A DNA stretch of 64,000 nucleotides, taken from the NCBI GenBank assembly GCA_910578115.1, contig CAJTPO010000003.1:124001-188000 (forward strand). The letters are read 5' to 3'. Positions 33,511 to 42,904 of the stretch are shown here, one piece after another; position 1 is the stretch's first letter; every line of letters begins with the position of its first letter. Position numbers and translations under genes: made by a program. The notes under the pieces are model-generated. The model was not told where the DNA came from. It did no database searches and was given only the letters and a program-made list of their open reading frames with translations. This stretch comes from an uncultured Lachnospiraceae bacterium (GTDB lineage Bacteria > Bacillota > Clostridia > Lachnospirales > Lachnospiraceae).

Positions 33511-34914
33511 TTATCTGCCGCTCAAATATTCGTCAATTCCTTTCGCAGCCGCTTTGCCTGCCCCCATGGCAAGAATCACCGTTGCAGCTCCCGTTACCGC
33601 GTCTCCGCCGGCATAGACTCCCTCTTTGGAGGTTTTACCAAATTCTTCCTCCGCCACAATACACTTATACTTATTGACTTCCAGTCCTTTTGTTGTGGAC
33701 GAGATCAACGGATTCGGAGAGGTTCCCAGAGACATGATCACAGTGTCCACTTCCATCAGAAATTCAGAACCTTCGATCACCACCGGACGTCTTCTGCCGG
33801 AAGCATCCGGTTCTCCCAGCTCCATCCTGACACATTTGATCCCGGATACCCATCCGTTCTCATCCGCAATGATCTCTGTTGGATTGGTCAAAAGATCAAA
33901 TATGATCCCTTCCTCTTTGGCGTGATGAACTTCCTCCACACGGGCCGGAAGTTCCTCCTCGCTTCTGCGGTATACGATATGTACTTCCGCACCGAGACGT
34001 AATGCCGTTCTTGCCGCGTCCATTGCCACATTACCGCCGCCCACCACGGCTACCCTGCGTCCCCGCATGATCGGTGTATTGGAATTCTCATCAAACGCCT
34101 TCATCAGATTACTTCTTGTCAGGTACTCATTGGCAGAGAAGACGCCGTTGGCCTGTTCTCCCGGAATTCCCATAAATTTCGGCAGTCCTGCTCCGGAACC
34201 GATGAATACGGCATCGTATCCTTCTTCCTCCAGCAGCTCATCGATCGTCACGGATTTGCCGACCACCACATTCGTTTCGATCGTCACACCCAGTGCCCGT
34301 ACATTCTCGATTTCTTTGGCCACTACATCCTGCTTGGGAAGACGAAATTCCGGAATGCCGTACACAAGCACACCGCCCGGTTCGTGCAGCGCCTCGAAAA
34401 TCGTAACGTCATATCCCATCTTAGCCAGATCTCCGGCACAGGTCAGACCTGACGGACCGGAACCGATCACAGCCACCTTCTTATCTTTCTTCTCCTTAGC
34501 CCCTTCCGGCTTAATATGATTCTCCCTTGCCCAGTCCGCAACGAAACGCTCCAGCTTACCGATCGATACCGGTTCTCCCTTGATACCGCGGATACATTTT
34601 CCCTCACACTGGCTCTCCTGCGGACATACCCGTCCGCATACAGCCGGAAGCGCGGAGGCCTCGCTGATGATCTGATACGCCGCCTCAATATCCCCTTCCT
34701 TCACTTTCTCGATAAATCCCGGAATATTGATTGCCACAGGGCATCCCTTAATACATTGCGCATTCTTACAGTTAATGCAGCGGGTCGCCTCACACATTGC
34801 CTCTTCTTTATTATATCCCAGACATACTTCTTCAAAATTTGTCGCGCGTACCTTTGCATCCTGTTCCCGGACAGGTACTTTTTTTAATACATCTGCTGTC
34901 ATTCTATTGATCAT
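33511..34914 (-). CDS. nfnB: NADPH-dependent glutamate synthase-like subunit, NfnB
   Basis: 467-residue iron-sulfur flavoprotein of the GltD family. The N-terminus has the cysteine-rich cluster region RCINCKNAQCIKGCPVAI and VCGRVCPQESQCEGKCIRG for two 4Fe-4S clusters; FAD fold VAVIGSGPSGLTCAGDL (about 147-163); NADPH fold VAVVGGGNVAMDAARTALRL. Paired with the adjacent PyrK-like subunit it is best read as the large subunit of NADH-dependent reduced ferredoxin:NADP+ oxidoreductase, which bifurcates electrons between ferredoxin, NADH and NADPH. Such genes are often labelled gltA. ATG 34914 lies very close to AAAGGAG; ATG 34902 is an alternative. It ends in a strong terminator. Confidence 0.88.
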   Translation of the reverse strand: MINRMTADVLKKVPVREQDAKVRATNFEEVCLGYNKEEAMCEATRCINCKNAQCIKGCPVAINIPGFIEKVKEGDIEAAYQIISEASALPAVCGRVCPQESQCEGKCIRGIKGEPVSIGKLERFVADWARENHIKPEGAKEKKDKKVAVIGSGPSGLTCAGDLAKMGYDVTIFEALHEPGGVLVYGIPEFRLPKQDVVAKEIENVRALGVTIETNVVVGKSVTIDELLEEEGYDAVFIGSGAGLPKFMGIPGEQANGVFSANEYLTRSNLMKAFDENSNTPIMRGRRVAVVGGGNVAMDAARTALRLGAEVHIVYRRSEEELPARVEEVHHAKEEGIIFDLLTNPTEIIADENGWVSGIKCVRMELGEPDASGRRRPVVIEGSEFLMEVDTVIMSLGTSPNPLISSTTKGLEVNKYKCIVAEEEFGKTSKEGVYAGGDAVTGAATVILAMGAGKAAAKGIDEYLSGR

Positions 34915-34980
34915 GCTCCTTTCCTGGCCGCTTAAAGCGGTTTACTCTGCAACGCGTTAATCATCTGTCAGCGATTGCTG

Positions 34981-35868
34981 TTATTCATCCGCACAGTTTC
35001 CACATCCGCCGTGATGGGTATCGCCCTCCTGCGCTTTCAGGAACGCCCTTCCCTCTCTCGTCTTATAGATCTGCTGGCGTTTCATCGCCTGGTCGAAATC
35101 TACTTTATGTCCGTCGAATTCCGGACCGTCCACACATGCAAACTTTACTTCACCATCCACCGTCAGACGACATGCCCCACACATACCCGTGCCATCCACC
35201 ATGATCGGATTCATGCTGACTACCGTCGGCAGCTCATATTTCTTCGTCGTCAGGCAGACAAATTTCATCATGATCATCGGACCTATGGCTACACATACAT
35301 CATAGCTTTTCCCTTCCTGCTCGATCAAATCCTCGATCACTTTTGTGACCATGCCGCTCCTGCCATAAGAACCATCATCCGTAGTGACATAAAGATTACC
35401 CGCCACAGCCTTCATCTCTTCTTCCATGATCAGCAGTTCTTTCGTCTTCGCACCGATGATCACATCGGCCTTCACGCCATGCTCATGCAGCCACTTAACC
35501 TGCGGATAGACCGGAGCCGTACCGAGACCGCCTGCCACAAAAAGGATCCGCTTCTTTTGCAGGCTCTCCACTCCTTCATGAATAAATTCCGACGGACAGC
35601 CCAGAGGACCGACAAAATCGTGGAAACTGTCGCCGGTTTTCAGCTTTCTCATCATTTCTGTCGCCGCGCCCACGACCTGTAATACGATGGTGATCGTTCC
35701 CGCCTCTCTGTCGTAATCGCATATCGTCAGCGGAATACGCTCTCCCTCCTCATCCATCCTGACAATAACAAACTGTCCCGGCTGGCAGGCCCTGGCAACA
35801 CGAGGCGCTTCAACATCCATAAGATAAATATTTGTTGTAAGTTCTTCTGCTTTTACTATCCTGTACAT
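34981..35868 (-). CDS. nfnA: Ferredoxin-NADP+ oxidoreductase small subunit, NfnA (PyrK-like)
   Basis: 295-residue FAD/2Fe-2S protein of the sulfide-dehydrogenase beta / dihydroorotate dehydrogenase electron-transfer subunit type. FAD-binding domain: GQFVIVRMDEEGERIPLTI (about 31-49); NAD-binding: FVAGGLGTAPVYPQVKWL; C-terminal 2Fe-2S ligands in GTGMCGACRLTVDGEVKFAC and the following VDGPEFDGHKVDF. The closing HHGGCGNCADE adds further cysteines. Together with the downstream gene it forms NfnAB. AGGAGG precedes ATG 35868 and a promoter lies at 35913-35941. Confidence 0.9.
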   Translation of the reverse strand: MYRIVKAEELTTNIYLMDVEAPRVARACQPGQFVIVRMDEEGERIPLTICDYDREAGTITIVLQVVGAATEMMRKLKTGDSFHDFVGPLGCPSEFIHEGVESLQKKRILFVAGGLGTAPVYPQVKWLHEHGVKADVIIGAKTKELLIMEEEMKAVAGNLYVTTDDGSYGRSGMVTKVIEDLIEQEGKSYDVCVAIGPMIMMKFVCLTTKKYELPTVVSMNPIMVDGTGMCGACRLTVDGEVKFACVDGPEFDGHKVDFDQAMKRQQIYKTREGRAFLKAQEGDTHHGGCGNCADE

Positions 35869-35912
35869 CCCTGTTTATCCTCCTAAACCGATCTCCTTAC
35901 CATATCTCACTA

Positions 35913-35941
35913 ATAATAATGTAACTCCCCTTTTTTTGCAA
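35913..35941 (-). promoter_or_regulatory. Predicted promoter of nfnAB
   Basis: Minus strand TTGCAA (35936-35941), 17 bases, TATTAT (35913-35918), about 45 bases before the nfnA start. No Rex-type TTGTTAA palindrome was seen near it. Confidence 0.6.
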
Positions 35942-35956
35942 CCGTTTCTTTCACAT

Positions 35957-37414
35957 CTATATGGCCACCGCCACAAACTCCCCCTCTTCGTCATATCCAA
36001 GCTGAGCGGCTTCCCCCGTGTGTATCTCGATCAGAAAAACTTTATCGGTTCGGCTCAGGATCCCTGTCCCGTCATCATAATATTCATTGATCGTATAATA
36101 ACCGCTGCCATCAATACCAAGCACGGAGCTGAACTGATAACTCAGCGTTCCGCTGTATCGTTTACTGTTTCCCGCCGCATCTTCCAGATATTCCGTCTCC
36201 ACCAGCCTGCTGATGAGATTCTCAACTGCCTGATCGGTTGGAATGGCATCTTCGAGTGCCAGGGTGTATGTTCTCATAATCACTTCACTGGACACACCCT
36301 CGTCGCTGATGTTTACAAATTTAAATTGTGTTCTTCCCAGAGGCATGGGAATCGGCCCCGTATAGGGCACGCTGTCGGCAGTCGGTTCCGAACCGTCCGT
36401 CGTATAGAAGATCTTACAGCCCTCCAGGCCTTCCGCCACGATCATCATGGGCTCCGTATATTCTCCGCTGTACAATTCCACTTCCGGTGCATTCGGTACG
36501 GACAGATTGATCACGTATTTTCTGGTAACAATCTCGCTCTCTATACCGTAATCATTCACGAAAAAGGCACTGATCGTATGTTCACCGTCTTCAAGAAACA
36601 GGGGTGCCGTATAAATCTGGCTGTGTTTGTCCGGTCTGGTTCCATCCACGGTGTAATAGATCGTTCCTGAGGTATTGGAACTGAGCTTCAGGGGAATCAC
36701 CTCTGCGTAATCCCCTTCCACATAACTGAATTCCGGTGCCATTGCCAGATAACTCTGGAACATATTGACGATGGCATCATCCTGACAGTTCTGCAGCAGC
36801 TCATTGATCATTCCATACTGCTCCTGGTTGGCATAGATCGTTACCACCTTATTGTAGGCTTCCTCCACATCTTCATAGGAAAACCCATTATTATCTATTA
36901 TCCTGAACAACGCACGAAGCGCCGCATCATCCTCTTTCTGCACATAGTAATAATCCGCCTCCAGAAATAGAAGCTCCGCCGCATACGGGTTCTTTGTCAG
37001 GGCCTCTTCCAGACAGGCTATCGCTTCCGGGTAAGCTTCCTTTGCCGCGTATTCTCTGGCCTTTTCGATCTGATATTCTACCGTCTGGATATGATAGGCA
37101 TACGCCCCGTATGTCACCAATGCCACGACAAAGAAGATCACCAGGCTGACGATCACCCATATTCTTCTACTGTCCGGAACCGGTTCTTCCGTCTTACCAT
37201 GCTCTTCCTTTGTTTTCGTCTTCGTCTTTATATTTGTCTGTTCTACTACTGTATCGCTCTCATCATCTTGTCCTGCCACCAGAATAGACAAAGTTTCCGT
37301 TATGCTGTTTTCTATTTCCGGCTCAAAATCAGGTACGATCCTAATCTCCTCTCCGCATGTTTCACAGATCAGATGTCCCTCGATCATTTCATTGCCGCAA
37401 TGTGGACACTTCAT
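35957..37414 (-). CDS. Zinc-ribbon, membrane-anchored TPR protein with chitobiase-type repeats
   Basis: 485 residues. Order: zinc ribbon MKCPHCGNEM / ICETCGEE (1-22); acidic linker; one membrane helix (VIVSLVIFFVVALVTYGAYA, about 88-107); TPR-like helices (KEAYPEAIACLEEALTKNPY); two chitobiase/beta-hexosaminidase C-terminal-type repeats, GTIYYTVDGTRPDKHSQIY and CKIFYTTDGSEPTADSVPY; then a ~90-residue C-terminal domain with DGSGYYTINEYYDDGTG. The cytoplasmic zinc ribbon joined to an external binding module suggests an envelope sensor or adaptor, but no catalytic residues are seen and the role is unknown. It lies between folD and nfnA. Confidence 0.78.
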   Translation of the reverse strand: MKCPHCGNEMIEGHLICETCGEEIRIVPDFEPEIENSITETLSILVAGQDDESDTVVEQTNIKTKTKTKEEHGKTEEPVPDSRRIWVIVSLVIFFVVALVTYGAYAYHIQTVEYQIEKAREYAAKEAYPEAIACLEEALTKNPYAAELLFLEADYYYVQKEDDAALRALFRIIDNNGFSYEDVEEAYNKVVTIYANQEQYGMINELLQNCQDDAIVNMFQSYLAMAPEFSYVEGDYAEVIPLKLSSNTSGTIYYTVDGTRPDKHSQIYTAPLFLEDGEHTISAFFVNDYGIESEIVTRKYVINLSVPNAPEVELYSGEYTEPMMIVAEGLEGCKIFYTTDGSEPTADSVPYTGPIPMPLGRTQFKFVNISDEGVSSEVIMRTYTLALEDAIPTDQAVENLISRLVETEYLEDAAGNSKRYSGTLSYQFSSVLGIDGSGYYTINEYYDDGTGILSRTDKVFLIEIHTGEAAQLGYDEEGEFVAVAI

Positions 37415-37444
37415 AAACAGTTCCCTTTCTTGTCTGTCGTCCGA

Positions 37445-38293
37445 CTATCTCCCGGCAATGCCTGCCTCCACACAATTATTCATCAACATGGCGATCGTCA
37501 TCGGCCCTACACCGCCCGGCACAGGCGTGATCGCGCTGCATACCGGTGCAACATCCTCATAGTCCACGTCTCCGCACAGTTTTCCTGCTTCGTTTCGATG
37601 AATGCCGACATCTATCACAACGGCTCCCTCTTTCACGTACTCCCTGGTTATCATTTTCGGTTTTCCCGTCGCCACGATCAGGATGTCCGCCCTCCGTGTC
37701 ACTTCCCGAAGATTCTCCGTCCTGGAGTGCGCGATGGTCACCGTTGCATTTTCCCGCAGGATGAGCAGCGCCATGGGCTTCCCAACAATATTACTTCTGC
37801 CAATGATCACGCACTCCCGGCCGGCAATCTCTATGCCGGATCTCTTCAGAAGCTGTATGATCCCGGCCGGTGTACAGGATACAAACCCCGGCTGGCCGAT
37901 ACAGAGCGCGCCCACACTCTGCGGATGGAAACCATCCACGTCTTTTCGGGGGTCGATCGCCCGGATGACCACATCTTCATCAATCTGCGCCGGCAGCGGC
38001 AGCTGCACGAGAATCCCGTTCACTTCCTCCTCATTATTCAGCTTGTCGATCAGCTGCAGCAGTTCTTCCTGTGTCGTCTCTTCCGGCAGCTCATAGGAGC
38101 GCGAATCGATACCGATATACGCACATGCCTTCTTCTTGTTCCCTACATAAACCGAAGATGCAGGATCACTGCCCACCTGTATAACGGCGAGACAGATGGA
38201 GATTCCCCGGGAAATCTTTAAATCTGCAACCTTCTCCTTCAATTCCTCTTTGATCTGTGCTGAAATCGCCTTACCATCTATATTCTGCGGCAT
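37445..38293 (-). CDS. folD: Methylenetetrahydrofolate dehydrogenase/cyclohydrolase
   Basis: Bifunctional enzyme interconverting 5,10-methylene-, methenyl- and 10-formyl-THF. 282 residues with the catalytic Lys region SVYVGNKKKACAYIGI (about 51-66), VQLPLPAQIDEDVVI, the NADP site VIIGRSNIVGKPMALL and the C-terminal PVPGGVGPMTIAML. ATG 38293 has GGAGG 5 bases upstream; ATG 38305 does not. It follows fhs by 56 bases, making an fhs-folD pair. Confidence 0.97.
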   Translation of the reverse strand: MPQNIDGKAISAQIKEELKEKVADLKISRGISICLAVIQVGSDPASSVYVGNKKKACAYIGIDSRSYELPEETTQEELLQLIDKLNNEEEVNGILVQLPLPAQIDEDVVIRAIDPRKDVDGFHPQSVGALCIGQPGFVSCTPAGIIQLLKRSGIEIAGRECVIIGRSNIVGKPMALLILRENATVTIAHSRTENLREVTRRADILIVATGKPKMITREYVKEGAVVIDVGIHRNEAGKLCGDVDYEDVAPVCSAITPVPGGVGPMTIAMLMNNCVEAGIAGR

Positions 38294-38349
38294 AACTACC
38301 TCCATTCAAAAGTGCTGCCCTCTGTTTCCTTTCTCTCCCCGGTGTTACT

Positions 38350-40020
38350 TTAAAACAGTCCGGTTATCTTTCCCCCTTCATCGACATCGATCTGATGGGC
38401 CGCCGGTTTCTTTGGCAGTCCTGGCATTGTCATGACTACTCCCGTCAATACTACTACAAATCCTGCTCCGGCCGAGACATATACCTCTCTGACATGCATC
38501 TTAAAACCGACCGGTCTTCCCAAAAGTGCCGGATCATCCGACAGAGAATACTGCGTCTTGGCCATGCATACGGGCAGATTCCCAAAACCCAGCTTTTCCA
38601 GATTCTGCAGCTGTTTCACGGCTGTCGCCGCATAAGTCACGCCGTCTGCACCATAGATTTCGGAGGCTATTGTCTCTATCTTCTCCTTTAAAGGCAGTGC
38701 ATCCTCGTACAATACTTTAAAATGACTCTCCTTCTTTTCCAATGTTTCAAGAATTCTGGAAGCAAGCTCTACGCCGCCGGCTCCGCCCTTCTCCCAGACT
38801 TCCGAAATGGCAAACCCGCATCCTCTCTCCTGACAGAAATCTCTTACAAAATCAATTTCCTTCCGGGTATCCGTCACGAAAGCATTCAATGTTACAATGA
38901 TCGGCACCTGATATTTCTGCAGATTCTCTATGTGCTTCTCCAAATTAACAATTCCCGCCTGCAATGCAGGGAGATTCTCTGCTGACAGCTCCTCTTTGGC
39001 AATTCCACCGTTATATTTAAGGGCACGCACCGTCGCAACAAGAACCACGGCATCCGGCTTTAAGCCTGCCATGCGACACTTAATATCAAAAAATTTCTCC
39101 GCACCCAGATCTGCGCCGAAACCAGCCTCCGTAATAACATAGTCCGCCATCTTAAGCGCTGTCTTCGTTGCACGCACGGAGTTACAGCCGTGAGCGATAT
39201 TGGCAAAAGGGCCGCCATGTACCAGAGCCGGTGTATGCTCCAGCGTCTGAATCAGATTCGGCTTTAAAGCATCCTTTAACAAAGCCGCCATGGCTCCCAC
39301 CGCCTGTAAATCGGAGGCAGTCACCGGATCACCCTGATCGTTATAAGCAACAATGATCCTGCCAAGCCGCTCTTTCAGATCCTGCATATCCGACGCCAGA
39401 CAAAGAATCGCCATAATCTCCGAAGCCACCGTGATCACAAAGTGATCCTCACGGACAAAGCCGTCTGCCCTGGCTCCAAGCCCTACAACAATATTTCTGA
39501 GAGAACGGTCATTCATATCCAGACACCGTTTCCAGACGACCTGTCTGGTATCAATGCGCAGCTCATTTCCCTGCTGTATATGATTGTCGAGAAGCGCCGC
39601 CAGAAGATTATTGGCGGAAGTTATCGCATGAAAATCACCTGTAAAATGCAGGTTCAAATCTTCCATGGGTACCACCTGTGCATATCCGCCGCCGGCCGCC
39701 CCTCCCTTAATGCCAAAACACGGACCAAGTGAGGGTTCCCTGAGTGCAATAACAGCCTTAAGTCCCATCCGGCCAAAAGCCTGCCCCAATCCCACACTGG
39801 TGGTTGTCTTCCCCTCACCGGCAGGCGTGGGATTGATCGCCGTCACCAGGATCAGCTTCCCGTCGCGGTTACCCTGAATACGTTCTACATACTCATCTGA
39901 GATCTTGGCCTTATACCTCCCGTACAGTTCAAGATCATCCGGCCCGATCCCGATCTTTTCGGCAACATCCACTATATTTTCCAACTTCGCTTCCTGCGCG
40001 ATCTCTATGTCTGTCTTCAT
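38350..40020 (-). CDS. fhs: Formate-tetrahydrofolate ligase
   Basis: ATP-dependent synthesis of 10-formyl-THF from formate, an entry point to the folate branch of one-carbon metabolism. 556 residues: P-loop TPAGEGKTTTSVGLGQA (about 65-81), EPSLGPCFGIKGGAAGGGYA, and the VATVRALKYNGG segment. Length is normal. AGGGAGCGGGC precedes ATG 40020. Its neighbours folD, and metH plus cyclo-ligase elsewhere in the window, complete most of the formate-to-methyl-THF route; methylene-THF reductase is not in the window, so acetogenesis cannot be concluded. Confidence 0.97.
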   Translation of the reverse strand: MKTDIEIAQEAKLENIVDVAEKIGIGPDDLELYGRYKAKISDEYVERIQGNRDGKLILVTAINPTPAGEGKTTTSVGLGQAFGRMGLKAVIALREPSLGPCFGIKGGAAGGGYAQVVPMEDLNLHFTGDFHAITSANNLLAALLDNHIQQGNELRIDTRQVVWKRCLDMNDRSLRNIVVGLGARADGFVREDHFVITVASEIMAILCLASDMQDLKERLGRIIVAYNDQGDPVTASDLQAVGAMAALLKDALKPNLIQTLEHTPALVHGGPFANIAHGCNSVRATKTALKMADYVITEAGFGADLGAEKFFDIKCRMAGLKPDAVVLVATVRALKYNGGIAKEELSAENLPALQAGIVNLEKHIENLQKYQVPIIVTLNAFVTDTRKEIDFVRDFCQERGCGFAISEVWEKGGAGGVELASRILETLEKKESHFKVLYEDALPLKEKIETIASEIYGADGVTYAATAVKQLQNLEKLGFGNLPVCMAKTQYSLSDDPALLGRPVGFKMHVREVYVSAGAGFVVVLTGVVMTMPGLPKKPAAHQIDVDEGGKITGLF

Positions 40021-40070
40021 GCCCGCTCCCTGCCTTTCTTAAACCTGTTCCTCATGCAACTATCCATAAT

Positions 40071-42827
40071 TTACAGCACTTCTTCTACAAACTGTTCAAA
40101 TTCTTCGGCAGTCATCAATACCTTACGTGGCTTCGTGCCTTCCTCTTCCCCTACAACACCGGCCTCGCTCAATTGATCCATAATCCTGGCTGCTCTGTTA
40201 AATCCGATCTTAAAAACGCGCTGCAGCATCCCGATGGAAGCCTTGTCCTTATCGATAATAAACCTGCCGGCTTCCGCGAAATACTGATCGTACTCAGAAC
40301 CGCTTTCTCCATTTCCCGCACTGCCCGGAGCAGCCGCACCACTTCCGATATTCTGAATCTTCTCCTCAATATCACCACTGTAAACATTCCCGATCACCTG
40401 ATTCTTCAGGAAATCCACGACATCCGATACTTCCTGGTCCGATACAAAAGCCCCCTGCATACGCGCCGGTTTCGGATACCCCTGTGGGTAAAAGAGCATG
40501 TCCCCCTTGCCCAACAGCTTCTCCGCACCCACCATATCCAGAATCGTACGGGAATCCACGCCACTGGATACGGCAAACGCTACACGGCTTGGCATATTTG
40601 CCTTGATCAACCCTGTAATGACATCCACAGACGGTCTCTGCGTCGCTATGATCAGATGGATACCGCACGCCCTGGCCAGCTGCGCCAGACGGCAAATGGA
40701 CTCTTCCACCTCTCCGGGGGACACCATCATCAGATCCGCAAGCTCGTCCACAATGATCAGAATCTGTGGCAGCTTCGCCGGCGCTTCCGGATCACCTGCT
40801 TTCTGCATGTCCTCAACTTTCCGATTGTATCCTTTGAGATCCCGTACATTGTGGTCTGCAAACTTCTTATAGCGGTCCGTCATCTCAGCAACACCCCAGT
40901 GTAATGCTCCGGCTGCTTTCTTCGGATCCGTCACCACCGGAATCAACAGATGTGGAATTCCATTGTAGACACTCAGTTCCACCACTTTCGGATCAATCAT
41001 GATCATTTTAACATCTTCCGGTTTTGCCTTATACAAAATACCCATAATAATGGTATTAATACAGACTGACTTACCGGAACCGGTAGCACCCGCGATCAGC
41101 ATATGAGGCATTCTGGCAATATCCGTCACAACGATCTTACCGCCAATATCCTTCCCCACGGCAAAAGCGAGACTGGAGGGAAATTCACGGAATTCTTTAG
41201 ACTCCACCAGCTCTCTGAAAGAAACCGCCATGTTTTCTTTATTCGGAACTTCTATCCCAACTGCCGCCTTACCCGGGATCGGAGCCTCTATTCTGATATC
41301 CGTAGCTGCCAGATTTAATTTGATATCATCTGCAAGGCCTACGATCTTACTCACCTTAACACCCTGTTCCGGCTGCAGTTCATAACGGGTTACCGATGGT
41401 CCCTGGCTGATATCCGTAATCGCAACTTTAACACCAAAAGTCTCCAGTGTCTTTTGCAGATGCAGGGCTGTCTCCTTCAATTCTCTGGCCGAATCACCGT
41501 TGTTCTTGTTCTTCGCCCTGATCAGCAGATCGTAAGATGGAAACTGATATGGTCTGGGAATCCCGGTTTCCTTATCAGGTGTCGCCTGGACCACTGCCGT
41601 CTGTTCCTTCTTCTCCGCCTCCTTAAACGCAGGCACTCGTTCTCTCCCAGGATTCGGCGGCATGGAATTTTCAATCCTGCTGCCCGCACCTGTCGTAACA
41701 GTTCTTCCATTCTGGTGAATGGCAGGTTCTCCAAATTCTTCCACATGACTGTTCCCAACGGTTTCTGCCGGACTCTCCGCCCCCTGCTTCTCCTCCGCTG
41801 CTCCGTAGATGCGGATCTCGCTGAGATCATCCGATTCGTTTGCTATGTAATGGCTGGAATGTTCCTCTTGAACCGCCTGCACGACTTCCTGTGCCTGCAG
41901 ATCTTCTTCCGGCAGCTGCAGCGTGATCTCGTGGATATCATCCCTGGTCTTCTCTGCGTCTTCTTTTGTTTTCTCATTATTTAAAGACGTATTGAGCATC
42001 ACACCGGTGACCTTTTTGTCCATGCGAAGGATCTTCTCATTCTCAAGCTCTTCTTCCCGAAGTCTGCGCTCCTGTGCCGCTCTGGCACGTCTTTCCTCCG
42101 CTCTTGCACGCTTCTCCTCCGCTGCAAGCCGCCTCTCCCTTGCACGTTCCCTGCGGTACTCGGCATCTTCTACGGATCGTTCATACATTCTGCGTCCCTG
42201 TTTCGTTACCCCTCCGATAAAAGATTTCTCGGTAACGATCACCACGCAGATAACGCCCACAACAAGAAGTGCCAGCACGGTCCCCACCATGCCCAGGAAT
42301 TTGTAGGACGCATAGAGCACAGACCCGGCAAGCACTCCGCCGCCACTGTGCCGCTCACTGCATCGCTTGAATATCTCTCCCATCTGATAGCTTTCTGTTT
42401 CTGCCGGATCTACCGCAAACATCTCGAAGACCATACCGATCAAAACAGCAATGAGCGCACCTGCGATCAGCTTCCTGACTGCTATATTATTGCCCGCATT
42501 GGACATTCCGAAAGCGATCGCCAGAAAAATGATCACCGGTGCAACATATGCCATCAATCCAAAAATACCAAACATAACATCGCTGACCGCATCTCCGGCC
42601 TTACCGACCAAACCAAAATTACAAAGAAAAAGGATGATCGCAAGCGCAAGAAACACGATCAGTAATATCTCATTGCGGATTGCCACATCCATTGGCTCTG
42701 CGTGTGTACTTTTACTGCCGGTATTTCTCTTTCTCGTCTGTGTCTTTCTATTGCCAGACACACTTCTGTTCGAAGTTGTCGTTTTTTTCTTCGCGGAAGA
42801 ACGATTTCCTCCCTGTCCTGATGCCAT
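40071..42827 (-). CDS. ftsK: FtsK/SpoIIIE DNA translocase
   Basis: 918-residue septal DNA pump for chromosome segregation at division or sporulation. A basic Ser/Thr-rich head is followed by four membrane segments (about 50-205), then a strongly charged Arg/Glu helix (RRLAAEEKRARAEERRARAA), a low-complexity linker to about 430, and the motor: Walker A GATGSGKSVCINTI near 580, Walker B ILIIVDELADLMMV, and ATQRPSVDVITGLIKANMPS. The C-terminal gamma winged-helix domain (IGMLQRVFKIGFNRAARIMD) reads the KOPS/SRS orientation sequence. AGGAGG precedes ATG 42827. It follows tepA by 77 bases, as in Bacillus. Confidence 0.96.
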   Translation of the reverse strand: MASGQGGNRSSAKKKTTTSNRSVSGNRKTQTRKRNTGSKSTHAEPMDVAIRNEILLIVFLALAIILFLCNFGLVGKAGDAVSDVMFGIFGLMAYVAPVIIFLAIAFGMSNAGNNIAVRKLIAGALIAVLIGMVFEMFAVDPAETESYQMGEIFKRCSERHSGGGVLAGSVLYASYKFLGMVGTVLALLVVGVICVVIVTEKSFIGGVTKQGRRMYERSVEDAEYRRERARERRLAAEEKRARAEERRARAAQERRLREEELENEKILRMDKKVTGVMLNTSLNNEKTKEDAEKTRDDIHEITLQLPEEDLQAQEVVQAVQEEHSSHYIANESDDLSEIRIYGAAEEKQGAESPAETVGNSHVEEFGEPAIHQNGRTVTTGAGSRIENSMPPNPGRERVPAFKEAEKKEQTAVVQATPDKETGIPRPYQFPSYDLLIRAKNKNNGDSARELKETALHLQKTLETFGVKVAITDISQGPSVTRYELQPEQGVKVSKIVGLADDIKLNLAATDIRIEAPIPGKAAVGIEVPNKENMAVSFRELVESKEFREFPSSLAFAVGKDIGGKIVVTDIARMPHMLIAGATGSGKSVCINTIIMGILYKAKPEDVKMIMIDPKVVELSVYNGIPHLLIPVVTDPKKAAGALHWGVAEMTDRYKKFADHNVRDLKGYNRKVEDMQKAGDPEAPAKLPQILIIVDELADLMMVSPGEVEESICRLAQLARACGIHLIIATQRPSVDVITGLIKANMPSRVAFAVSSGVDSRTILDMVGAEKLLGKGDMLFYPQGYPKPARMQGAFVSDQEVSDVVDFLKNQVIGNVYSGDIEEKIQNIGSGAAAPGSAGNGESGSEYDQYFAEAGRFIIDKDKASIGMLQRVFKIGFNRAARIMDQLSEAGVVGEEEGTKPRKVLMTAEEFEQFVEEVL

Positions 42828-42904
42828 TAACTATGCCTCCTGACCAAAATAAGACTTCATATAGTATAGCATTTTCATTTTCTCTTGTCATCCTTTATTT
42901 TGTA

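Noticed and set aside
37091..38221. Open frame of 376 codons on the plus strand
   Set aside because: Antisense across folD and the TPR protein gene, with low-complexity His/Arg/Leu composition typical of shadow frames.
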